DNA from: an uncultured Collinsella sp.
Lineage (GTDB): Bacteria > Actinomycetota > Coriobacteriia > Coriobacteriales > Coriobacteriaceae
DNA length: 64,000 nt
Assembly: GCA_900546775.1 (NCBI GenBank)
Contig: UREM01000007.1
Span: 1-64,000, forward strand
Reading direction: 5' to 3'
Part shown: piece by piece, positions 24,803 through 33,187 of the stretch
Numbering within the stretch: position 1 is the stretch's first letter
Layout: each line of letters begins with the position of its first letter
Position numbers and translations under genes: made by a program
The notes under the pieces: generated by a model
The model's database searches: none
What the model was told of the DNA's origin: nothing
What the model saw: only the letters and a program-made list of their open reading frames with translations

Positions 24803-25315
24803 CTATGCCGAGGCGTTGTCTGTGGAAGTGGCGCCGTTGCCTGCGGCGGCATCCAGCAAGAACAGCCGCAGCGCGAGCTTGATCGCGTAGCCTGGTTTGA
24901 CCTGCGCTGCGTCTCCCATGCGTTCGCCCAGGTAGCTACAGTAGGCGTAAACATCGCGGATGAGGTCCGCGCCCGAGAGGGTGAACATGTAGCCCGCGTC
25001 CGAAAGCGCGTTGGGCGCTGTGGGCAGCCCCGCGGCCGCACAAAAGCTTGCGAGGTCGGGACCCATGACGGCCTCATAGTCAATCGCGTGTCCGCCATCC
25101 TGGGCGGCCTGCTCTTGCTCGCGGGTGTACGACAGCGCCGCCGCCAGCACAAAGCTGGGCGTGGGCGCGTTGACGTCGTCGGTGGTGGCGACGAGCTTGC
25201 CGGCCGCCTGCGTGACCAACCAGGCGACTTCGCGCTGGCAGCGAACGGCCTTGCGCGTCACCGGCTTGATCGATCCGGTAGAAACGCTTCCCTTGGGTTG
25301 ATTGGCAAAAGCCAT
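24803..25315 (-). CDS. Uncharacterised protein, 170 aa
   Basis: I do not recognise this protein. It is a soluble, alanine-rich, largely helical sequence beginning MAFANQPKGSVSTGSIKPVT, with no signal peptide or transmembrane segment. The start at 25315 has a GGGAGGG site; 25342 is possible. It stands alone on the minus strand between two TasA-like genes, and its promoter region faces that of the gene at 25717. Codon use fits the chromosome, and a convergent bidirectional terminator supports it as a real gene. Confidence 0.7.
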   Translation of the reverse strand: MAFANQPKGSVSTGSIKPVTRKAVRCQREVAWLVTQAAGKLVATTDDVNAPTPSFVLAAALSYTREQEQAAQDGGHAIDYEAVMGPDLASFCAAAGLPTAPNALSDAGYMFTLSGADLIRDVYAYCSYLGERMGDAAQVKPGYAIKLALRLFLLDAAAGNGATSTDNASA

Positions 25316-25716
25316 GGGGCCCTCCCAAAAAGTAGCCCGCACAAGCAGGCAGAAATTACACGTGCTACATCAGTATAGCGAGTGGGGAAGGGCTAGGGCG
25401 AATCTCGGCGGAGGGCGTATGCGTGCGTTGGCGTGGCGCTGCGGTTGCAAGGCTTAAGAGGAACTTATGACTTCGCCGGAGAGAGTGCTCAAATAAGGTA
25501 AACGATGTTCACATAGCACCACATATAAGCCGAGGTAGGCCTATGAATCTGCCGAGATGTAGGCTGCCGAAAACTCATAAGGAAATCGTAAGAATTATGG
25601 TATTCTCAATTCCATGTCTAAAGGATGGGCAAGCAACATCCAACACGAAAGCGCGGGCTCCCCTTCCGGGCTTCTCGAGGGTCATCTGGGATGAATGGGG
25701 AAAGAAAGGGGTCCGT
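25316..25716. other. 400-bp intergenic region between divergent genes
   Basis: No coding sequence is supported. The plus-strand frame entering the next gene from 25543 lacks a Shine-Dalgarno site at its first ATG. The region is AT-richer towards 25580-25615 and should contain promoters for both flanking genes. No clear hexamer pair was assigned. Confidence 0.4.
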
Positions 25717-26544
25717 ATGGATACCAAGGCATTAAAGAAGCAGATGGGCGCCGCCATCGCCATGGTCCTCGTGGCAGCCGTAGCCCTCGGCTCCGCCACG
25801 TTCGCATGGTTTGTGACGAACAACAAGGTTGACGCGACTACGAGCACGATTTCCGCTCAGTCGAACGCGGCGTTTATGACTATCACGAACGGCGAGACGG
25901 GTGCAAGTAAGGTTAATACGAAGACGGCATCAACCAATATTATGGGAACTGCAGCGGATGGGTCTACGCCACTATATCCCGCTACCTTTGGCGAGCAGGG
26001 TCAGCAGGGCGCTTATGTGGCCGCTACTAAGGGCAAGTTTATGACGGGCTTTGGTGCTGATCTTGATGACGGAACGCTTAGCAGCAATCTCGATTTCGTC
26101 AAGGGCACCTCTGGCGAAGCGGGCAGCTATGAGGCTGCAACGACCGGTAAGTATGCAATTGCTGAATATTTCAACGTCAGCTCTAAGGGCCAGGATCTGA
26201 AGGAACTTAAGGTTGACGGTGTTACGGTGGCAGAGGGCAGCAGTTCGACCTCTAGCCTTAAGCAGGCTCTCCGCATCCTTGTGACGAGCGCCGACGGCAC
26301 CGTGTGGGATTTGTATGGTCTTAATGCTGGTGGCACTGCCTACGAAAGGAAGCTGTCATCTGATCCTGATAATCATGCCGTTAATTTTGGTACTGTTAAA
26401 GCCGGTCAAGACACCGCTCTTAAGGTTTACCTTTTCTACGAGGGTAGCGATGTGAACGTCAAGACTACGAATCTCCAGAATGGCATGCTTTCTGCCACCA
26501 ACGCCGTGACTATTACGTTTACCGCAACTGCGGACAACAAGTAA
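25717..26544 (+). CDS. Secreted TasA/CalY-like protein with SipW-type signal region
   Basis: 275 aa. The N-terminus MDTKALKKQMGAAIAMV with VALGSATFAWFVTNNKV is a SipW-dependent-type signal: a hydrophobic stretch ending in (A/S)T(F/Y)AWF. The mature part is Ser/Thr/Gly-rich with short beta-type segments and one long low-complexity region. The segment ATTSTISAQSNA immediately after the signal is almost the same in the next gene (ATTSTISAQANG), so the two are paralogues. It ends VTITFTATADNK. The C-terminal W-x-E-G-x-D signature is weak here (VYLFYEGSDVNV). The start at 25717 follows AAAGGGG. It is probably a surface fibre or matrix subunit. Confidence 0.75.
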   Translation: MDTKALKKQMGAAIAMVLVAAVALGSATFAWFVTNNKVDATTSTISAQSNAAFMTITNGETGASKVNTKTASTNIMGTAADGSTPLYPATFGEQGQQGAYVAATKGKFMTGFGADLDDGTLSSNLDFVKGTSGEAGSYEAATTGKYAIAEYFNVSSKGQDLKELKVDGVTVAEGSSSTSSLKQALRILVTSADGTVWDLYGLNAGGTAYERKLSSDPDNHAVNFGTVKAGQDTALKVYLFYEGSDVNVKTTNLQNGMLSATNAVTITFTATADNK

Positions 26545-26567
26545 TCGCAGCTACGGCTTATGACTTG

Positions 26568-26606
26568 CAAAGGGCAGGTTCCCAGCCCGGGATCCTGTCC
26601 TTTTTC
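26568..26606 (+). terminator. Imperfect terminator between two TasA-like genes
   Basis: AAAGGGCAGG...CCTGTCCTTTTT forms an imperfect stem with a T run, 22 bp before the next start codon. It could lower expression of the downstream gene relative to the upstream one. Confidence 0.6.
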
Positions 26607-26628
26607 TTAACGGAGGGAGGCGACGGAC

Positions 26629-27579
26629 ATGCACGATTCGGTAAAGAAACTCAAGATTCAACTTATTGGAGCGGCGTTGACCGTCGTCGTCTCGGCGGTG
26701 GCGCTCTCTGCAACCACCTACGCTTGGTTTGTCTCCAATAGTAGGGTTCATGCAACTACGAGCACCATTTCCGCTCAAGCGAATGGCATGGTACTCCAAA
26801 TCGTTGAGGGCGACACGCCCGACCATGGCTCCGACACCTCCACGGTCGCTTCCGCAGCCGGTCACGAGATTAGCCCTTCATCGACGAACGATGCCAAAAA
26901 CTGGTACGTTCCCCAAAGCTGGCAGGGCGTTAATGTGAACACCTATCAAAAGGTCGACACATCCATTTCGGGTGAGAATCCCGGCAAGTACACTATTCAA
27001 GGCAACGATTACTATGCATTCACCGTTGCGAATTACACGCTGTATACCGTGGCGAACACCGGCGTTGCCGACGTGTATTTGGATGCGAGCAACGGCTCGC
27101 CCATAACGATTACGCAGCATGGCGGCACGCAGAAATGGTTCGACAAAATCAAAGACAGCCTGCGCGTGGGCATTGTAATTAACGGCGAGCTGCGCGTTGT
27201 CTATGCGCCAGCTGCTCCCTCGACAACCGATACGGGCAACGATGTGACTACCGTTGCAGGTTGGTCGTGTGTCAACTCTGAATCTCTGAACGAGGTTGTT
27301 GCCCCTACGTATTTGCATCTTTCTGGCACCGATTCGCTCGATCAAAACGGCAATAACTGGGGTGCCACGAAAGCGGGCGAAGGCTACATTAGGCCGAGCG
27401 GCAACGCGCAAAAGGTCGCTTCGAACGTCGATTACAACGGCGCGAACATGAAAGTTGTCGTTTGGATGGAAGGCACCGACAGCGATTGTCAGAATATGTC
27501 TGGCCTCGATGTGGGCGAAGGAAGCCCGACCTTTGACGTAACGGTCAGCTTGGTTGGCATCGTAGCTGATTCAAAGTAG
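26629..27579 (+). CDS. Secreted TasA/CalY-like protein with SipW-type signal region
   Basis: 316 aa. The signal region is KIQLIGAALTVVVSAVALSA followed by TTYAWFVSNSRV, with the same ATTSTISAQ segment after it as in the preceding gene. The exterior domain has an Asn/Ser/Thr-rich beta composition, and near the C-terminus VVVWMEGTDSDCQNMSG, the family signature. It ends FDVTVSLVGIVADSK. A GGAGGGAGG Shine-Dalgarno stands before the ATG. It is likely processed by one of the SipW-like peptidases encoded at 38664 and 43413. Confidence 0.78.
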   Translation: MHDSVKKLKIQLIGAALTVVVSAVALSATTYAWFVSNSRVHATTSTISAQANGMVLQIVEGDTPDHGSDTSTVASAAGHEISPSSTNDAKNWYVPQSWQGVNVNTYQKVDTSISGENPGKYTIQGNDYYAFTVANYTLYTVANTGVADVYLDASNGSPITITQHGGTQKWFDKIKDSLRVGIVINGELRVVYAPAAPSTTDTGNDVTTVAGWSCVNSESLNEVVAPTYLHLSGTDSLDQNGNNWGATKAGEGYIRPSGNAQKVASNVDYNGANMKVVVWMEGTDSDCQNMSGLDVGEGSPTFDVTVSLVGIVADSK

Positions 27580-27604
27580 TGTAAACGCTGCTAGCAACTT
27601 TGAT

Positions 27605-27648
27605 AAAAGACGAGGGCCAGTTCAGAATCGAACTGGCCCTCGTCTTGT
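27605..27648. terminator. Bidirectional terminator
   Basis: AAAGACGAGGGCCAGTTC pairs perfectly with GAACTGGCCCTCGTCTT around AGAATC. T runs on both sides serve the TasA-like gene and the convergent methylase gene. Confidence 0.9.
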
Positions 27649-27668
27649 TTATGCCAATAGTGGTTCGG

Positions 27669-28931
27669 CTATAGCCCGTACACCTCAACCATAGCTTCAC
27701 CAATACGGTGAGGCACGCCGGTAACCAGAGCGTTACCCATGCAAAAAGCTCGATGGCCATCGGTCATGCCGGTGTCGGTCCAGCCCTTCGGGAATCCTTG
27801 GAGCTGATCGAGCTCGTCGGGGACAAGACGACGGAAACGACCGTCGGGGCACTCGATAACATGCTTAAAACGGCTGGCTCCCGTGCCACCTTCGCCCGTG
27901 AGGATGGTGCGGCTCGGCTTGTCGGTGGCATCCGGGAAACTCATGGCTCCCTCGGAATACGTGTATGTAAAGCCCGTCTTTTTGTTGGTGCGCTCCTCGC
28001 GCTTGCTGCCCTTAAGGTAACGCCAGTCTGGAAGCTTTTCGTCAGAGATGTAGAACTGCTCCGGAACATTCGCCTCGTCGACAAGCACATCGCCAAGCAC
28101 GCGGCGCTCGCCGTGATAGTCCTCGGCGAAGTCGCAGGTCAGAACATGGCAGTCCTGCATGACGCCGGCGTTCTTGAACTGCGAGGTCTTTTGACCAACG
28201 CCAAAGCGAGTCGAGTTCTCGTAAGGATTGGGAAGGACATCAAGCTCCGCTATTTCGTCAGGATAGATGGCGGGGAAGGCCTTCGCCATAACGCCGTTAT
28301 GCATGCGATCGGCAAGATCGACCTTGCCGGCGTTCTTCTCGCAGAAGATGTAAACGCGCTTGCGACGCTGGGGAAACCCGTATTCTGCAGAGTTGACTAC
28401 GCGCCATTCAACGGTGTAATCGAGATCGGCGAGGCAACTCAAGATGATGGCGAAGTCGCGACCGCGCTGAGAGGCGGGCGACTTGAGCAAGCGGTCAACA
28501 TTCTCAAAGAGACCGAAGCAGGGCTGCTTCATCTCGAGGAAGTGATAGATGTCCCACCACAGGACACCCTTCTTGCCCTCGATGCCGTGCGCTTGATTGA
28601 GCGGACGTGCAACAGAGTAGTCCTGGCAAGGGAAACCACCGACGACCATTTGCACGTCGGGGATTTTAATCTCGCCGGCCTCAGCCTGCTCAAGTACCTT
28701 GTTGATATCTTCGTTGACAACGGAATCTTCGCCAAAGCGATCCATGTAGCAACGTGCCGCAAACTGGCGGGACTTAGTTCCGGGCGGCTCCCACTGGTTG
28801 GCCCAAATGGTATGGAAGGGGCCGGCGGGCTTCATGTAAAACTTGGGATGACGCGGGTCGGCATAACCTTCGAGACCCAGCCGAAATCCGCCGACGCCCG
28901 CAAAAAGCTCGGCAATGTTAATCTCAGACAC
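27669..28931 (-). CDS. DNA (cytosine-5) methyltransferase of a restriction-modification system
   Basis: 420-aa C5-cytosine methylase. Motif I is ELFAGVGGFRLGL, motif IV GGFPCQDYSVA with the catalytic Cys, motif VI ENVDRLL, motif VIII QRRKRVYIF, and motif X GNALVTGVPHRIGEAM. A variable target-recognition region of about 110 residues lies between VIII and X. The GTG start at 28931 is set by a GGAGA site and the usual distance to motif I. It is divergent from the MutH/Sau3AI-like nuclease gene, so it should protect GATC by methylating the C (inferred, as in M.Sau3AI). Confidence 0.93.
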   Translation of the reverse strand: MSEINIAELFAGVGGFRLGLEGYADPRHPKFYMKPAGPFHTIWANQWEPPGTKSRQFAARCYMDRFGEDSVVNEDINKVLEQAEAGEIKIPDVQMVVGGFPCQDYSVARPLNQAHGIEGKKGVLWWDIYHFLEMKQPCFGLFENVDRLLKSPASQRGRDFAIILSCLADLDYTVEWRVVNSAEYGFPQRRKRVYIFCEKNAGKVDLADRMHNGVMAKAFPAIYPDEIAELDVLPNPYENSTRFGVGQKTSQFKNAGVMQDCHVLTCDFAEDYHGERRVLGDVLVDEANVPEQFYISDEKLPDWRYLKGSKREERTNKKTGFTYTYSEGAMSFPDATDKPSRTILTGEGGTGASRFKHVIECPDGRFRRLVPDELDQLQGFPKGWTDTGMTDGHRAFCMGNALVTGVPHRIGEAMVEVYGL

Positions 28932-29072
28932 GTTTCTCCAATCGCTGCTGTGTCCGTTTATGGTGCTCACAACAATAACCGATCGAGCGGACAAGATCAA
29001 GCCCTCAATTTTATGGAGGAAATTGCTGCCCTGAACTACCATGAGGTTAACTGCGACTTTCGGAGGTACCCC

Positions 29073-30578
29073 ATGTCCAAGAAGCACCTCGATTTCAAGC
29101 GCATGCTTGACGATACTGATTTTTCTGACCCCTCAAGCATCGAGCGCTACGCTGCCAATCTCGACGGGATGACTTTTCGCGATATCCTCGAGCTCGGTAT
29201 TGCGCCGGAAGGGGAGAGTGCGCCCAAGGACTTTGGTTCCAAGAAGTATAAGGGCGGTATGGGCACTCTTATCGAGGAGCGATACTTTGGCTACAAGGCC
29301 AACAGCGATGATCGACCGGATTTTCCCGAGGCGGGCGTCGAGCTCAAGGCTACGTGCTTTGATGTGCTCAAGGATGGTCGCAAATCCGCCGGTGAACGTC
29401 TTGTCTTGACGATGATTCCCTACGACCGTCCCGTTTCTCTCGACTATGAAAGTTCGCATCTCAAGACCAAGCTCAGCAATATCCTGCTGATTTACTACGG
29501 CCGCGATCGTTCCATCGATAAATACGACCAGCGCATTGAGCGCGCGGTCATGGTTCGTCTGCCCGAAGAGGACATGAAGATCATTCGAGCCGACTACGAG
29601 AAGATCATTTCGTACATTCAGGATGGTCGCGCGGACGAGCTGTCGGAGGGCATGACAACCTACTTGGGAGCCTGCACAAAGGGCGCAACCGAAGCGACAA
29701 TGTGGGTCGACCAGTATTACGAGTACTTCAATACCGATACGGGCGAGGTCGAGCACCGTCGCGCAAAGCGTCGCGCTTTTTCGCTCAAGCGCTCGTATAT
29801 GGACTATGTGCTCCATACCTACGTGCTCGGTGCCCCGCGCGTTGGCGAGAGTATCGTCCAGGCTGGCGACGAGTCCGTTGATTTCGAAAGCTATGTAACT
29901 GGACTTATCGAGCGACACTATGGCGAAACCGATCGCCAGATTGCGGAGCAGTACGGCCTGGAGTATACGGGCAACAAAGCGCAATGGACGACACTCGTTT
30001 ATCGAATGCTCGGTATTAAAAGCAACGCTGCCGAGGAGTTCGTTAAGGCCGGGATTAACGTCCGTGCTTGTCGCGTTAATAAGAGAGGGCACATCGAGCA
30101 GGCAATGTCCTTCCCTCCGTTTGAGTTTAAGCAGCTAATCAACGAGGATTGGGAAACGTCTTCCTTCCGTGCGCGCCTTGAGACCAACCGTTTCTTCTTT
30201 GTCGTGTTCCGTGAGGACCACGAGGGGGAGTGGCGCCTTGACCGCTGCCTATTCTGGGCAATGCCGGCAAACGAAATCGAGGGTCCCGCAAAGGCTTGCT
30301 GGGATGAGACGAGAAAAGTCATTCGCGAAGGTGTAGAGCTCAATCCGTATAGGGATGCAAGCGGAAAGCTCAAAGTGACCAACAATCTGCCCGGTATGGC
30401 GGATAACCCGATTGTCCACGTTCGCCCACATACGTCGAAAGCTGCGTACAGATTCGCCGATGGAACTGAAATCGGCGATATTACGAGGAACGCCTACGAG
30501 CTGCCCGACGGACGCTGGATGACCAAGCAATCGTTCTGGTTCAACAAGAGCTATCTGGAGCACATCCTGGGTTTGTAG
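29073..30578 (+). CDS. Sau3AI/MutH-family type II restriction endonuclease (predicted GATC)
   Basis: 501 aa, close to the length of Sau3AI. The N-terminal domain carries the MutH active-site pattern D-x6-E-x-K as D83, E90 and K92 in DFPEAGVELKA, after the GTLIEERYFGYK helix typical of MutH. A second, C-terminal MutH-like domain without an obvious catalytic triad fits the two-domain Sau3AI layout. The start at 29073 follows CGGAGG; the frame is open far upstream over the methylase but is not coding there. It cuts unmethylated GATC (inferred). The 141-bp divergent gap to the methylase likely holds the timing control. Confidence 0.9.
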   Translation: MSKKHLDFKRMLDDTDFSDPSSIERYAANLDGMTFRDILELGIAPEGESAPKDFGSKKYKGGMGTLIEERYFGYKANSDDRPDFPEAGVELKATCFDVLKDGRKSAGERLVLTMIPYDRPVSLDYESSHLKTKLSNILLIYYGRDRSIDKYDQRIERAVMVRLPEEDMKIIRADYEKIISYIQDGRADELSEGMTTYLGACTKGATEATMWVDQYYEYFNTDTGEVEHRRAKRRAFSLKRSYMDYVLHTYVLGAPRVGESIVQAGDESVDFESYVTGLIERHYGETDRQIAEQYGLEYTGNKAQWTTLVYRMLGIKSNAAEEFVKAGINVRACRVNKRGHIEQAMSFPPFEFKQLINEDWETSSFRARLETNRFFFVVFREDHEGEWRLDRCLFWAMPANEIEGPAKACWDETRKVIREGVELNPYRDASGKLKVTNNLPGMADNPIVHVRPHTSKAAYRFADGTEIGDITRNAYELPDGRWMTKQSFWFNKSYLEHILGL

Positions 30579-30731
30579 CGATTTCGCATAGCATTCTCGG
30601 CAGCGTTCCGTTTATAGCGTTGATATTGCAGATTGCGGCTCCGCCCCGCCATTTCCTATGACGAGGCGGAGTTGTAGCTTCGATGGTCCAATTGCCAGTC
30701 TGCAAAATCAAGTGGTTCGTCATGCGGTGCG

Positions 30732-32030
30732 CTACGCCCGCAGCGCTCCAATGGGGAACACGTAGACATCGTGCTCGGCGTCGTAGCGGCAGAAGGGCGA
30801 GGTTGCGGTGATGACGGCGCAGAACTCCGGCTGGGGGTTGCGCGCTGCAGGGTTCAGAGCGACCTTGCGGCGCAGGCGCTCGATGTTGCGGATTCCATCG
30901 CTTACCTTGGATTCGCCGAGCTTGATTTCTATCGCTGCCCAGCGGCCATCGTTCAGCTCGATGATGGCATCAACCTCAAGTCCGTCGGAGTCGCCATAGT
31001 AGTGGAGCGAGCCTGGGTGCGAGCCGGGCAGGCATGTGGTGTAGACGCTTAGATCATGAATGCACAGAGACTCAAAAAGCAGGCCAAATGTTTGGCCGTC
31101 TGCAAGGAGCCTCTCGGGGTTCATTCCGAGTGCGGCAGCGGGAATGGAGGGGTCGACGAAATAACGTTTTGGCTTGGTACGCAGGCGAGACTTGGCGCGG
31201 ACGGGCGCATCCCAGCCGGGCAGATTTATGATCGCATACATGCTCTCCAACATGTCGAGGTAAAACGCCACGGTTGAAGTTGCCGGCTGGGCATCGCTGT
31301 CGCCCAACGAGGCGTCTGCCGCAATGGTGTTGAGCGTGGCAGATGTCGCAACGTTACGCGCGAGCGAAGACACGATGTGTCGCGCCGTAGACCCCACGCC
31401 TCCTTTTTGCGGAACGCTGACTTCGTACATGGCATCGAGATACTGGTTAACGACCTCTGCGGCCATCTGGGGGCTCGCCCCTACAAGCGCCGGCCATCCC
31501 CCGCAACAAATTGCGTCGGCCAACATCGGGAGCGATCCTGTATAGGCGGAAGGTTCGAATGATCCATCGAATAGGTTTTTCAGCGAAACGGACCCCGTTG
31601 AAAGTCCGCGTTCCCAAAGCGTCATGGTGCTCATGTCGAGACGCGCTATGCGACCGGCGCCGCTGTGGGTGACAGAGTCTTTTGCCGGCGTCGACGACCC
31701 GGTGAGGATAAAGAGCCCCTTCTCGCCGCCGGATGCATCTACGGCGCGGCGTGTGGCGTCCCATGTTGCTGGGGTCTCTTGCCACTCATCGATGACGTGC
31801 GGTTTATCGCCCTGAAGAGCGAGCGAAGGATCGGCTTCGACCAGCGACTTTACGTTTGGGTCGTCAAGATGAACGACGCTCTCACCGAATGCGAGCGCGG
31901 TCCATGATTTACCGCACCACTTTGTGCCCCGAATCTCGACCGCTCCAAAAATCTGGAGCAGGGTTTGCAGCCGTTCATCCAAAAGGCGAGGGCGGTAGGA
32001 TTTGGGCTGTTCCGAACCATAAGAAATCAT
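30732..32030 (-). CDS. AAA-type ATPase with DUF4143 domain
   Basis: 432 aa. Walker A is EIRGTKWCGKSWTA near residues 34-46 (an extra aromatic-Cys pair in the loop is typical of this family), with a HVIDEWQE Walker B-like strand and a FILTGSS sensor. The C-terminal half is a DUF4143 domain that includes a PD-(D/E)xK-like strand pattern EVDAIIELNDGRWAAIEIK. Its role is unknown; such ATPases are common in gut bacteria and are suspected to be DNA-related or defence-related. The start at 32030 is preferred. Five tandem palindromes lie just upstream (32059-32164), suggesting tight control. Confidence 0.85.
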   Translation of the reverse strand: MISYGSEQPKSYRPRLLDERLQTLLQIFGAVEIRGTKWCGKSWTALAFGESVVHLDDPNVKSLVEADPSLALQGDKPHVIDEWQETPATWDATRRAVDASGGEKGLFILTGSSTPAKDSVTHSGAGRIARLDMSTMTLWERGLSTGSVSLKNLFDGSFEPSAYTGSLPMLADAICCGGWPALVGASPQMAAEVVNQYLDAMYEVSVPQKGGVGSTARHIVSSLARNVATSATLNTIAADASLGDSDAQPATSTVAFYLDMLESMYAIINLPGWDAPVRAKSRLRTKPKRYFVDPSIPAAALGMNPERLLADGQTFGLLFESLCIHDLSVYTTCLPGSHPGSLHYYGDSDGLEVDAIIELNDGRWAAIEIKLGESKVSDGIRNIERLRRKVALNPAARNPQPEFCAVITATSPFCRYDAEHDVYVFPIGALRA

Positions 32031-32058
32031 GATTTGATAAACCTCACTACCTGGGCAT

Positions 32059-32164
32059 ACTCGATTTTCGAGGATAATCATACTCGATTTTCGAGGATTT
32101 TTACACTCGATTTTCGAGGAAATCTGGACTCGATTTTCGAGGATTTTCGCACTCGATTTTCGAG
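32059..32164. repeat. Five 13-bp palindromes at 23-24-bp intervals
   Basis: CTCGATTTTCGAG occurs at 32059-32071, 32082-32094, 32106-32118, 32129-32141 and 32152-32164, each preceded by A and mostly followed by GA. The pitch of 23, 24, 23 and 23 bp is about 2.2 helical turns. The array fills the gap between the DUF4143 ATPase start (minus strand) and the end of the next minus-strand gene. Likely a cooperative operator array. Spacers of about 10 bp rule out CRISPR. Confidence 0.85.
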
Positions 32165-32171
32165 CTTTGCC

Positions 32172-32870
32172 CTATAGGTAAATCCCTTCGCACAGGGGCT
32201 TGTGGAACTGGGTGTGGTGGTCGCGTGCCCAGGTAAAGAGCGCCTGGTCAAAGTTGTCCTGACTGTCAGGGATGCCGTAGACGCCGGCGACTTCCACGCG
32301 CACGAACTCCAGCGCGGGCAGCTTGTTGATGGCCGTGAGCGCAAACGGCGACGTGGGCTCCTCGAACAGGTAATGGCTGCCTTGCAGCGCGCCGCAGGCG
32401 GTGCAGGTGCTGGCGAGCGATACGGTCTTGGTGGTGCGCGACGTTACGGGCTTGTAGCCGCAGCGCTCGCGCAGGTAGTCGCGGATCTCGGCCGGCACGC
32501 AGCCCAGCGCGGAGACGATAGCTATGGCGTTGGCGCGGGCGGTGTCGATCGCGATGTGGCCCGCGTCGTCCATGGCGAGCGCAGCGCTGGGCGCAGCCTT
32601 GCTGCCCGAGTCCTCGGCCGCCCAATACGGAATGCCAAAGGCCGCGACCGTCGTCTGCTGGTGGCACTTCCAGCATTCGCGCTTGCCCAGCACCAGGTAG
32701 ATGTAGGGCGCGCTGGGGTCGGAGCGATCCACGCCGGGCAGCCACGCGGCAAAGGGCTCGGTGTTGACGCCATCGGGCACGTACCAGATCTTCTTGACCC
32801 GGTCCCACTTGGCGCCCAGGGCTTTGGCCTGGTCTTTGTGCGAAAAGGGAACATCGAGCTCGGTGCGCAT
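32172..32870 (-). CDS. DUF5710-like protein with zinc-ribbon-type cysteines
   Basis: 232 aa. Residues 1-45 (ELDVPFSHKDQAKALGAKWD, then KKIWYVPDG) match the DUF5710 type of small domain seen in plasmid- and phage-related primase/topoisomerase proteins. Four cysteines in two pairs (ECWKC near residue 65 and CTACG near 155) may bind a metal. No catalytic motif is recognised. The start at 32870 follows AAGGAG. It is upstream of, and on the same strand as, the DUF4143 ATPase, but the palindrome array between them argues for separate control. Confidence 0.75.
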   Translation of the reverse strand: MRTELDVPFSHKDQAKALGAKWDRVKKIWYVPDGVNTEPFAAWLPGVDRSDPSAPYIYLVLGKRECWKCHQQTTVAAFGIPYWAAEDSGSKAAPSAALAMDDAGHIAIDTARANAIAIVSALGCVPAEIRDYLRERCGYKPVTSRTTKTVSLASTCTACGALQGSHYLFEEPTSPFALTAINKLPALEFVRVEVAGVYGIPDSQDNFDQALFTWARDHHTQFHKPLCEGIYL

Positions 32871-33187
32871 GGCGGCTCCTTTGTGCGGCTTGTGGTGCAT
32901 GTGCTCCAAGGATACCCCAGCGCTGGGTGTGTGGTCGCTAAACGAGCATTTCGACCGTCCGAGAAGTCGCGGAGCATTTTGGCGAGGGCGTGCCGTCAAG
33001 TAAATGGGCAAGCAAATGGTCAGCTTTTGGTCAGTTGAGCGGCAACCTTGCCAAAAGCTTGACGGATTTGCAGCTAGACGTCGACGAATGAACACTTTGG
33101 GCGCGCTGCGGCAAAAAACTGCTGGTCGTTTGTCGAAAACTCGCCAGGGTCGCGAGTCGCCGCCGACGCGCGTGCTATCTTCGCGCC

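Noticed and set aside
27708-29072. N-terminal 455 residues of the open frame leading into the Sau3AI-like nuclease
   Set aside because: Antisense to the methylase; the nuclease family begins at 29073, where a good ribosome site stands.
32059-32164. CRISPR array
   Set aside because: Repeat units are only 13 bp with about 10-bp gaps that resemble each other, and no cas genes are nearby.
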